From the NCBI GenBank assembly GCA_024195265.1, contig JAJLRJ010000010.1, forward strand, positions 31,939,945 through 32,003,944: DNA of 64,000 bases, read 5' to 3'. This stretch comes from Dendrophyllia cribrosa. Its lineage: Eukaryota > Cnidaria > Anthozoa > Scleractinia > Dendrophylliidae. Shown here in pieces: positions 34,164 to 44,510 of this stretch. The notes under the pieces are model-generated. The model had not been told where the DNA came from. It ran no database searches and saw nothing but the letters and a program-made list of their open reading frames with translations. A program made the position numbers and the translations under genes. Position 1 is the stretch's first letter. Every line of letters starts with the position of its first letter.

Positions 34164-34971
34164 CTACATGTTTACTTGTTGGACATCAGCATCTGGAACA
34201 AACATGACCTCGAAGCAGTGCTCAACAAAGCCATCCGATTCCACTTCTGAATCACTTGATTGCGAATCCGAATTGCTTGCACTGGAACTCATTTTCTCGT
34301 TAACGTTCTCTTGGGTTTCTCGTGGGATGCAAGAATGATCACCACGAGCGTACTGGAGAACTCGTGCAACCAGTGCCACTTTACCTCCACTGATCTTAAG
34401 ACCATTCTGGTTGAGGTACATCTTCAATCTGTTGCAATATGATTATCTTTGTTGTAGTGAAATTATGAGTTTGGTGCAATTTTGTCTGCACTGGTTCAAC
34501 GGATGTTCCTCTATTGAAACAATGTAGCATACAAAATACATTATGAATATTATATTAATTATCCCTTTTTCTCACCACAACATTCAGTTTTCATAAGTAT
34601 TAATACGAGTGACATTTTAGATTTCAAGGCATATCCACCTAAATATTAGCAAATTATCAATTCAGTTGAAATACTCTGTTGTTACCATCAAAGAAATTAA
34701 GCAAATTTTTAAAAAACGGGTTGCATTTACATGGTAGTCAATGACCCAACTTCGAACGGGTTTACAAATCTCGAGTGTCCTCTGCCACATAGGCTGAAAG
34801 ATTGAAAAATTTGTGTTTATCGCTCGTGCCTACCTTGCACTTTTTTACCGCTTTATTCCCTCTGATAAATTGTATACATTCTTCTGGGAAGAGTCCCATC
34901 GCATCTTCCTCACTGCTGATGTTACGAGCAGGAGGCACTTTGCCGATTTCTTTCCTTTGGGTCACGCTGTC
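34164..34971 (-). pseudogene. Broken recombinase-family copy with a SAP-like exon
   Basis: Minus-strand 34834-34971 corresponds to exon 10 of the recombinase gene at 37774-43966 (VPPARNISSEEDAMGLFPEE, with an upstream frameshift) and ends at a GTAGGC donor. The intron that follows is alignable. After a TTGCAACAG acceptor, 34164-34428 encodes LKMYLNQNGLKISGGKVALV, a SAP-type DNA-binding motif, then an acidic Ser-rich tail (SNSDSQSSDSEVESDG) and a stop. Where the main copy continues into C2H2 fingers, this one has a SAP-like module. Upstream exons are absent, so it is a fragment. Confidence 0.65.
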
Positions 34972-35084
34972 CTTACAGAAGGAAACATCATTTGTTTAAT
35001 TAAATTAATATCATTGTGGTCCAGTTGATGTTGTCTAAATTTTCTGCAGTCACAAGCTGCGGATCAATATTTAAGAGTGGAGCT

Positions 35085-36181
35085 ATCATTTATACTATCT
35101 AGGATAGATATTCTCATCCCGGCCACGAGGCGTCAAATTCATATCATCTTTTGTTATTTCATCCACACAAGGCATTTGACTGTTTAGTATGGTTTTGCTT
35201 CTGTTTATATGATATGAAAAATACGATGCTCTTACTCCAGAAATTCGGTAGAATAATGTAAAGTCTGTGCGACTCTTTCTTTATATGTGCACGGTCGCGC
35301 CGCCACCATCTTAATTTTTTTAACCAAAATATTCAAACCTAGGAGACACGCTTCCAATGCTATTAAATGCAGCGATTCCATCATTGTCCATGAGACAAAA
35401 ATATCCGCCTTTTTTCGTTTGATGTTCGCTGTTTTATTTTTCATATTTTCTTTGTTTTGTTTTTGTTTTGTTTTTTGCAGGAAGGCCGGACACGAGAGAG
35501 CGGCGGAATGCGAGCCCAAAGGCCAAAAAGGAATGGTCTAATATTAAGCGGGAATCAATCTTGTAAACTGGTAAGATGTGTTACATGATGCCCCCCATAT
35601 CAGAGTTTCAGTCCCGTTTATAATATGCTTTAATTCTGCGCGATTATTTATTTCACAATGTCGAGTCAGTCAATATAAATAATGCTGTCCTATTATTTTC
35701 GAAAAAAAAAATGCCCGATTATCATCCTTTCTGTATTTATTTTCACTACAGTGATATCTGAAAATTATATTAGTCATCCAATGCAAAGTGCATCGATTCC
35801 ATCATTTTGACTGTTCCTAGACGACGCACCATAAATTTCCCGCTATTTTGCTCATCACTCGTTAACTGCCATGTGTTTTTCTTTTTCATATTTAATCATT
35901 TTATTTTGGAGAAATTAGAGTGGATTGCACGCAAATTAAATATGGAATCAATCATACTAACTGGCAAGAGGCATTACTCGGTAGCTTTTGCCGTCGACTG
36001 GCTTAGAAATATGCGAGCAATCGCCTTTTACCGTCATCTTTTTTTTATCAGGGTTTTGCAAAATAGTCATGAAAGACACATGCTCAGTACATGTCTCAAT
36101 AACATTTTAATGTGTAAGAGTGAGTTGATAAAATGTTTACACATACTTTACACAAGTAGACAATTGGTTTCACCTTTATAT
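35085..36181. other. No recognised gene
   Basis: Two roughly similar stretches (GCGATTCCATCATTGTCCAT near 35372 and ATCGATTCCATCATTTTGAC near 35790, each followed by a TTTTATTTTTCATA-like stretch) suggest a local duplication. The frames at 35232-35519 and 35807-36184 show no domain. Confidence 0.35.
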
Positions 36182-36406
36182 TAGAGCAGTTTTCAATTGA
36201 GTGTCGTAAAACCAAAACCAAAGTAATTATTCTGACCAATCAGAGCAGTCGTAAACAATCCAATGAACCAATCAGAACTCGAAGCAATTACATGTCGCGG
36301 GCGCCAAGCGCGGGAAAACGCGTGCGAGCAAGTCACGATTGGTTTTGGTTTTACTTCTGATTGGTCGAGAAAGTGGCGCGAGAATTTTTAGCCAATCACA
36401 AAGCGT
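36182..36406. mobile_element. Mariner-like MITE, truncated at duplication breakpoint
   Basis: TAGAGCAGTTTTCAATTGAG through AATCACAAAGCGTA matches 54992-55276, but the right end is missing. Sequence passes directly into the duplicated 863-bp block at 36407. Confidence 0.8.
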
Positions 36407-37269
36407 AGGTAGTTCAAAATAACAAATAAATAACAAGAGTTTAAAATGGCGTTTATTTGCCTTTCAGAGTGGAACAAAGACAGTTTTGATTGGGAGGAGC
36501 TCACTGAGCTTTATAATTATAACCCATGTTGCGCAATAAAGCTTGGCTAAATGACATCAATCAAACCTGGACAACTCTGGTTGCCGCATAATTTATTTTC
36601 CACTCTTTCTTTTTCATCACATGGTCGACCACGATTCTGAGGTTTGGGTGAGTCGCATTTCCGCTCACGTGATCGTTTTCCAACTCCACAAGTCACGCTG
36701 CATTCTGACCAATCGCTCCACTCGCCCCAGCCTCCATCAACCGAAAAAAAGTAAATGAACAGTCATGACATTTTTGACTCCTTCAAAATTCAACTTAACG
36801 CGTACATCTGGGAGCGATTTATTAGAACAATCTAAACAAGAATCGTTTTTTCACTTACCTGCCAGTGCTGAGCACCCATATAGCTCCAATCTGAGACACG
36901 AGACATTCTTTAAAGAAGAGTCTTGATCCACACCATTCCAGGCCTTGGGGTAGATTCGAATCGTGCGTGTTATGACTGGTGGCTGTAGAATATTCTTCTT
37001 TAACCTGCGGCTTGCTATATTCCCTTGAAGATTCTGCACAAAGAAGCAATCATTTACTAACGAAAGCTTCACTTTACGTGTAAAAGATAAAGTTTATTGT
37101 GCATAGTACGGTCGCCTTTTTTAGGGAGTCTCATTTACTCGCTTTTCGTTAAAAATAAAATGTCCAGTCAATTCAAAGTCCAGTCGGACGACGGTGCCGG
37201 TGTCAAGCTCTGGTTCTTGAAGTCCATGACTACGTTCATTACTCATTCTATAGGAATTGCCCAGTAACC
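36407..37269 (-). pseudogene. Partial duplicate of the discoidin-TSP1 gene
   Basis: This block repeats exons 3 and 4 of the gene at 29724-32320. The discoidin half-exon is open (one change makes ITRKIRIYP into ITRTIRIYP) and so is the TSP1 exon, with splice sites and the AATAAA retained. No signal peptide or first discoidin half lies upstream within reach, so on its own it cannot make the secreted protein. It could serve as alternative 3' exons only if transcribed from elsewhere. Confidence 0.85.
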
Positions 37270-37773
37270 TGGTATTGATAACGATCACTTAAATTTCTGC
37301 AACGTGTTGTATCCTTAGAAAAAAATGTCATTGCCCCACATTGCCTCTATCCCCATCCAGATTGGTAAGGCAATACAATGATCAAAGGCATATGGCAATG
37401 CTAAATAAATATGTTGTTGTCAAAAACCCCCCGCCGCCCCCGCAAAGTTGAAATTGATGACCCCTCAGGTCTATTGTTACCCACCCCAACCCCCCATATT
37501 CCCCAAATCCAAAATGGTGACATAAACAGAAAAAATGTCATGTTCCTTGTAGACAGTTCACTACCAGATTCGATTGTTACGTCGTCTAATGAAGTTAGGA
37601 GTCTGTGAACAAAATGAGGTGGTGTGGCCATTCAATTGAAACCTACATGTATTCTGCTGTAACTTTGCACGGTACAATTTGTTCGTGAATATAGTACACA
37701 AGCAAATTGGAATGTATCTCTCATTACGACTTTTAGCTCTCTTGGGAGTGAAAGTTTTTAGGAACATAATATT
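37270..37773. other. No recognised gene
   Basis: 3' flank of the recombinase gene. A CCCCCGC...TTGAAATTGATGACCCCTCAGG segment near 37430 is similar to one near 57728, indicating a shared repeat or shared flank. Confidence 0.4.
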
Positions 37774-40700
37774 TCACTGTTCGTGTCTCCATTTCTTTTG
37801 GGAAGGGACGTCCCGATCATCATGTGCCCTCGCGACATGTCGTTTCAAGTGCCCCCCCTGGGCCGTTGCATATGGACACCATTCGCATTGAAACCGTTTC
37901 GGCAGATGCGATGAGTTAATGTGGTTCCGTAGCCCATCCAAGGTTGGGAATGCTTTGCCATCACCTGTGTAAGACAAAATGTTAGAGGTTTCGAGTTTCA
38001 ATATGCTACATTTTTTCAAATCAAAACTTCTCTATCGTGTCATCATCTGCGTGTTTAGGAAACATACCATTTGTATTTGTCTTGCACTTTTGAAAATGTC
38101 TATTTGTTTCTCTAGCAGTATAGATAAAAGGGAACAAGACATGACTAGGCCATTGAAATATGTGTAGTAGTTGTCATATGTCAATTCTTCATCTGACCAT
38201 GTGATGGCATGTTCGATGTTGTTGTTAATTTCATTGTAGCAATTTATTAACATTTATAAGAATTCTTAAACAAAACTCAGAAACACATACAATCCTTTTC
38301 GACCAGGTAAATGTCTTAGTTACCTGCGCATATCCAATTTTTGCCACTGCCATCATTTCGCTTTTCGTGTCTTGTTGCGCAGACATGTGAATTACATTCC
38401 TCGGCAGTCGAGCAAAGTACGCCGCACCCCCTGTATGGGCAACAGAATTGAGTGGGGAATTGATGCCCAACAGGGGGGATCCACCGCGACCGGGGATCTT
38501 TATGAGTTGGCGGTTGGTGATTCGTCCACTCGGCCACGGTGGCAGCGACGTCAATGGTTCTTGTAGTGACCTGTGTCAGGCAAAAAGTGAATGTGAACAT
38601 TTAGTACGCTGAATTCACAGTGGTATTTTCATCCAATGGAAAAAAGACATACGGCACAATATCCATTTAATCTGCATGACACCTTATAATACTGCATTGC
38701 TGCAGCATGATTTAAAAAACTCACAGGCTTATGCGGACCCGGTGGTTGATTCCGCCTCTCCTCATGTTGCTCTCTGTTTTTCTTGGCACAAAATCTTCTT
38801 ACTGCGCATTTGCGTGCCTGGCTAACCTTTTTAGCGTCGTTGGGATTTTTCTCTATTGAAACAATGTTGCAAAAAAGAAACCGATATTAACTGACATTTA
38901 AAGTAATGTAGAATTTTGATAAATTGTAAAATTTTCCATGCATCAACGACGGGTCCTCTGCTTGCATGGTACATAACTGTTTTTTAACTCTTCCTGAAGT
39001 TCTTTTCCCTTTCTTGTCACAACATTCTCTTCCCAATAGTTATTAACACGAGCGATCTTTTAGATGGCAATGAATATCCACCGATAGTAGCAAATAATCA
39101 ATGTAAGTGATGTACCCTGGTTTTTTTTCAAACTAAGAAATGAAATAAATTTAAAAAGGTGTCTCATTACACAGGTTAGTTGACGACCCGATTGTAAATG
39201 TGTTTTCCAACCTCTAGCGTTAACTCCCATATCAGAAAGGACAGACTTTAGTATTTATCTCAAGTGCATGCCTTGCTCTTTCTGGAATGCTTTATCCTCC
39301 CCAATGAAGTGCGCCAATTCTTCTGGAAAGAGTTCCACTGCATCTTCTTCACTTTCAATGTTTCGCGCTGGGAGTACTAGTCTATAATGATACGCGCTTG
39401 GTATACTCCTCAGTCTCTTTGCCCTTTCCTCGGGGTCTCGCAGTCCTTACAGAAGAGAACAGTGTTAGCTTCTTTCATTGACATAATACCCTCGTAGACC
39501 AGTTGACGTCGGCCAAATGTTACGCAGTGACTTGATGCGAATCACTATTTTTAAGTTGAGCAAGTAGATTAGTTGAGAGAAATTTCTTATATACATCGGA
39601 AATCATGTTGTGCGATTATGTCCTTAATTCTTGCAAACTTTTGATTGACAAGGCATTGATATTTCATTGATATTGCGATGAGAAATTTTATGCTAAAAAC
39701 TCTAAAGGGTAATTTTCGTTTTATGTTATGTCTTTCATGTTATTTTGCTTTACCTACCCTCAGTGACAAGACCACAAGTGTCTGAATATTTCTCTATGAT
39801 TCTCTTTATGTATATGTGCACGACAGCACTTCTGTCGGCCCACCCGCCAAGACGCTTCAGTTGGTCAACTGAGTTATTGTCCCAATTGCCACCATGTTCC
39901 AGTGTGTGCCTTAGAACAAACCTGGTGGCAAATCCCTGGAACATAAACATTGTTAATTTCAGCAGATTTCGCTCATAAGACAATGCAATTTGTACTTTTC
40001 ATTTCATGTAAATATATGTCTGCTCTGTTCAAAGAAGTCTCTACATTTTAATTCCATTTAGTTCAACATTCATCAAAAGAAAAGTATAATCTTCCTTGTA
40101 TAATCTGCCTTCCTTGGAGTTGACTAAATCCTCGTTTCCAATATCTAATTTTGAATTTCTTTGGTAGTGAAAGACATACGTGCCCTTTAATTTTTACATT
40201 TTAAGGATCAACATCATATAATGTACATTATCAACTTACAGATCGAAATGAACGATGCGACAGCAGTGTTGCATCTAAGCCGGCCTTTTGTATGGAGGCT
40301 TTCAGTTGTATTCCAAGATGTTGAGTCGTCATTGGTTTGCACTGAAATAGTACAAATAAGATTAGCAATAGGAATATTGTTTGTTCTGGTAGACTGTTCT
40401 TCAGAGTATAGGGATTTAAAGATGGTATATACAGTAAACGCTGTAGGACCCCATTTTCCTATATCCATGGAACAATGGGCCTGGTAAACGGCGAGTGGCA
40501 TAAAAATACAGTGGGAAGCGAGAGCAAATGTGTCTATTCCCAGTCATCACTTTTGTCCAATCCGTAGTATTAACCGTAACTTAAAGTCCCTTTTGAATGA
40601 AACATGGTTATTTTTTTTTCTTTGCAAAATTTATGCAGGTGTCAAGGTGATGTGTCATTGACATCGATATTGTAAACATCATAAGGACACTTGGTAAGTG

Positions 40701-43700
40701 GACTAGACATATCCGGAAACGCGATAAGCTAAATTGGGGTTTCTACCAACCGTCAGTGTTTGCGTGGACGTGTCCGTGATCCTGAAAACAGGCCAGTCCT
40801 TTGCATCTTCCTTAACTGCGAAATCTGGCGTGTTCCACGCCTCCAGGGGTGGCAACTTGAAGACGCCCATCCTTCCAAGGTGAAGAAATCCTAAAACCAC
40901 GGGGCAATAACGGCTACCACGGGACAGAGGCGTGAATGTGAATTCCCGTCTGAAAAGAGGCATGGATTTTCGTAAATGAATGTGGCATGCTTGGCAGTGT
41001 GTACGTTTTGTGTGGTAGGGGTAGGGGGGTAACCTGCAATAGTGCAGCTTGTTTTGCCCAAATTTAGCAGTCAATCTTTAAAAATTGTTGGGTTCAATAT
41101 CTTTGAAGTTTTAATGTTCAACTCATTGACATAGCTATAACTTTTTTTTTCATGTCTTCAGGTTTTCTTGTTCAGATGATTTTCCAGTTGCAACCAGTGA
41201 AAATCTATCAAGCCAGCATCCGATTCTACAAACCGACATTACCTGTGCATACGATTGGACGCATCGGCCTTCTCGTGAGTTAGTGTCAGTGTCATGACCA
41301 CATTGAGCGTCTCATCTGATCTGGAGATTTGAAAATTTCAAAAGTGTAGGCGATGTAGGTATCATACTATTATTTTCTATTAATGATATAAATGGCACAC
41401 GTCTTTACTTATATTTTAAACGCGTGGTAATGTATCTTACTTGTATTAACGACATACACCTTATTCCAAAATGGCGGTCAATTTATGATTCTTTTATATG
41501 CATGTTAATTAGCCCTCTTGGCCTCATTTTCGCTTGAAAATTCCTTTGTATTTTGCACATGCTGACGAGGCCATGAGGGCTAATTAAAATGCATATAAAA
41601 GAATAATAAATTGGCCGCCATTTTGGAATAAGGTGTATAAATGTGTTGCTTGTAAAACATCTCAATATGCCATTTCTTTTCAACGTGATTTTGCCAAAAT
41701 GTGCAAGGCTGGTGAATTCATTAATTGAATTGGTATCTAGCAAGATGCCCTATCTACCAAATATTTATATATGGTAGTTGAAATCCACGTACTCGAACTT
41801 CACGTCCCGTACTCTTAGTCCTTCGTAATCGGGAGGCGGCTGCAGCCCAATGTCATTTCGCAGTTGAATCAACTCCTGGCTGGAATATGGTTTAACAATC
41901 GAGCCGGCCCGTGCCCCGCAATGAGCGGATAAGCTACACATGAAGGAAACTAGAGAAAAGAAATATTTCAATATTATTGAATTAATATGGTATGATTACA
42001 AAATGTAATCATATTTTTGTTACAGTTTGTTGTGTTGCTTTGGTTTTTATGCGGTGGGGTGTGTAACATGGTCAATGGCCTCCCAAAAAATACCAAAGGA
42101 CTATTACTATGACATTTGCATTAGTCTACTTTATCAGTTTATCATAAGTTACAACCTGAATCTCAAGTGGAAATATGGCACCAGGAAGAGAGAGGATACG
42201 TTCTTTTCAATTAGTAGTGTAACGCTACTTACGCTGAAGTGAAGACTCCGACTCCATCCCTATTATGTCCAATAGGTGCTCGGTGTCTTGTTGCATTAAC
42301 GCGTTTTTTGGTGCAATGGGATAGTCCCCCACTTCCTTTCGCACAAACTTCGCAAGGGTCGATCCCAACTCGGGGAACATTTTTCCTGGGCTCTCGTGAT
42401 TGTTGGACATTTGCTGAAAAGTAGAGAACAAATCGTTTTTTGCCGGGATGTTTGCATTGCTCGATTAATGGATGTTCTTTATTAGGGCACAATACCGCAT
42501 TTATAGCAATATTTTTTACATTGACACGTGCAGCGTTTAAAACATGTAATGCAATATCGGAATATTTATATATAACAATGTAGACCGGAAATAAAAACAA
42601 GAAATTAAAATATTTTGACATGGTAAATACTTTAGTGAATGATCAAATGATAACGATTTGTTTCTTTAACCTGAGAAACAAAAAGTGGTCTTACCCACAT
42701 GCACACTCCTTTGTAGAGATTGTTCATAATACGGGCATAAGAGTAGCCGGCTTGCGCCAGAGAGACGCAAAATCCTTTGATATCTAATTCTGGGATCGGA
42801 AACGCCACTGCTCTTCCCGGGTGTGCATGCTGCTGCCACACCAAGAACAGCTTCCTGGCATCTACCAGCGATCTTAACTAGACGTGAATAAAAATAATGT
42901 AACATCAAACAGAACAAAGATTGATAGCACATGAGATGGTCGTAGCACATTTCGACAGCAATTATAATTCTAATTTTGTGATCTGCAAAAGGGATATTGA
43001 CAACCCATCACAGCAGATGTGCAAGTGGGCATAACATAATAACAACGGTAATAATGGAATGTCAATATTGGAGTACTAAATGTTTGTTTAACCACTCATT
43101 CATTTTTAGTCTTTGGGCAACGTTACATTTGTCCCGGTGGGTGCTTCTTTGCAGCACGGCTGAACTGAGTGAAATGGAAAAATAGATTTTATTTTCTTCC
43201 CCTTTGGGAGAAACAATATTATGGAAGTGTATGAGTCAACGTTACGAGCTATTTGATACTACTGGAAGGAGGACGCTTCAATCGAGTGGATGACTTGAAA
43301 AGGCTTCACAGAGGCTTCCATCAATACCAATTTGTACAAATTTGTAATGTTTTTCATGTAGCGTTTTGATTGTTGTCGAGCAATGTTGTTTTGACGATTT
43401 TTAGAAATGTCCGTTCCATGTTCTAAACATGATACGGACACTGTATTTGAAGAGCACTATATTAACTTTAAATAAAGCTAACCGCCTTAACATATATGCG
43501 TGTATTGGTTATTTTCTTGTATTACTTGATTTTGAAGACTACGCTTAATAGTTTTCAGAGTGGACGAAGGAACTATGTAAAAAAAAAAACACTTCTTACC
43601 GTAGTCAAACTTAGAGTTTCAATATACATTTTTTTGGCCCTATCCAAATCTCTTGTTACATCTCCTATGGAGTTGTGAAATCTTTCAACCATTGCTCCTT

Positions 43701-43966
43701 CTACTCTCAGTCCCATTACTCCAAAAATGTCCTCGTCGGGGATAACGCCTGCGAATCGTTAAGATCTGTTAAATTTGAAATGATGACTTTCTCTTTAACA
43801 AAAAAACGAGTTATACAAGCAGTAATATGGATAGACATTAGCTAAAAATAAATAATTAATGTGGAACAAAGGATGGTACTCTGAGAGGTGAGACATAGGG
43901 AATGGACGTTTCAATAAACTGAAAAAAGTACTTACTCTCAATTTCGGATAGTCGTGGTTGGTCCAT
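37774..43966 (-). CDS. Tyrosine recombinase-like + C2H2 zinc-finger gene
   Basis: Minus-strand exons: 43936-43966 (MDQPRLSEIE), 43600-43748, 42695-42877, 42233-42413, ~41789-41949, 41243-41320, 40751-40949, 40240-40341, 39758-39935, 39272-39445, 38725-38852, 38324-38570, 37774-37964. Phases agree at every junction except 5/6, whose donor is unresolved. Exon 3 resembles the helical core-binding domain of phage-integrase-type enzymes. Exon 5 has GARAGSIVK (first catalytic Arg), exon 8 HRSFRS (HxxR), exon 9 RLGGWADRS then HIYIKR (Trp and Tyr). Exons 12-13 hold FCCPYRGCGVLCSTAEECNS..H..H and FQCEWCPYATAQGGHLKRHV..H fingers, then a stop. Exon 10 needs a GC donor to join the finger exons (related copies have GT); otherwise translation stops at 39255. 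About 665 residues. It could be an active or domesticated mobile element. Confidence 0.75.
41456..41636. mobile_element. TA-flanked MITE in intron 5
   Basis: CACCTTATTCCAAAATGGCG at one end is inverted at the other, with arms of about 70 bp and a TA on both sides. The equivalent intron of the plus-strand copy (around 60440-60500) lacks it, so it inserted after the copies diverged. Its ends and TA target fit Tc1/mariner derivatives. Confidence 0.8.
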
Positions 43967-44510
43967 GGTGAAAAACATGAGGGGACTGAAGAAAGCTGTT
44001 GGTTATACAGGTGTTTTATTGCGCTTTTTTGCGCGGGTGGCAAACACGAATGACGTGATTTCGCGCCAAAATCATTTTCCCGCCAGAAGTCCGGGCCACT
44101 CGCACACGCGGCCGTTCTTTTCCCGCCTTTGTATCTCCCCGTCATGTAGATGTCAATGCAATGTCGCGGCATTGGTGTCATGTTTTGTATCTAAGAGGGG
44201 AGGGGTATTGGACTGACATCATTGTGCTGTCCAGAAGGAGTACCCCGAGGGCCGAAGAAACAAGAAAAGTTTCAAGACACTCTGTTTTAATGATAGTATC
44301 AGACAAGAAAGATTTTTTTGTTATTAATCTGTATTCCTGTTCGCAAAAAAAAGAAATTCCGCTCACTGCCTATTACATGAAATTTTGGCGACGCGTTAAT
44401 TTAACGATTTTCACAAATCCGTATTTAGCGGCACTTTAATTTAGTGATTATTCGTAAATTTTGGAACTTAAGTCACTTAATTTTTGCGATTTTACAAACT
44501 GAAACTTTGG
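43967..44510. other. 5' flank of the recombinase gene
   Basis: The minus-strand ORF at 43795-44181 runs through exon 1 and its upstream region and is not an independent gene. No clear promoter element is identified. Confidence 0.35.

Noticed and set aside
39750..39983. Stand-alone small gene on the minus strand
   Set aside because: Its acceptor, donor and phase show it is exon 9 of the recombinase gene; the extra N-terminal residues are intron.
41765..41791. TAA at 41765 as the true end of a short recombinase-family gene
   Set aside because: The next exons continue the integrase-type motifs in compatible phase, so the stop is most likely intronic read-through past the exon 5 donor.
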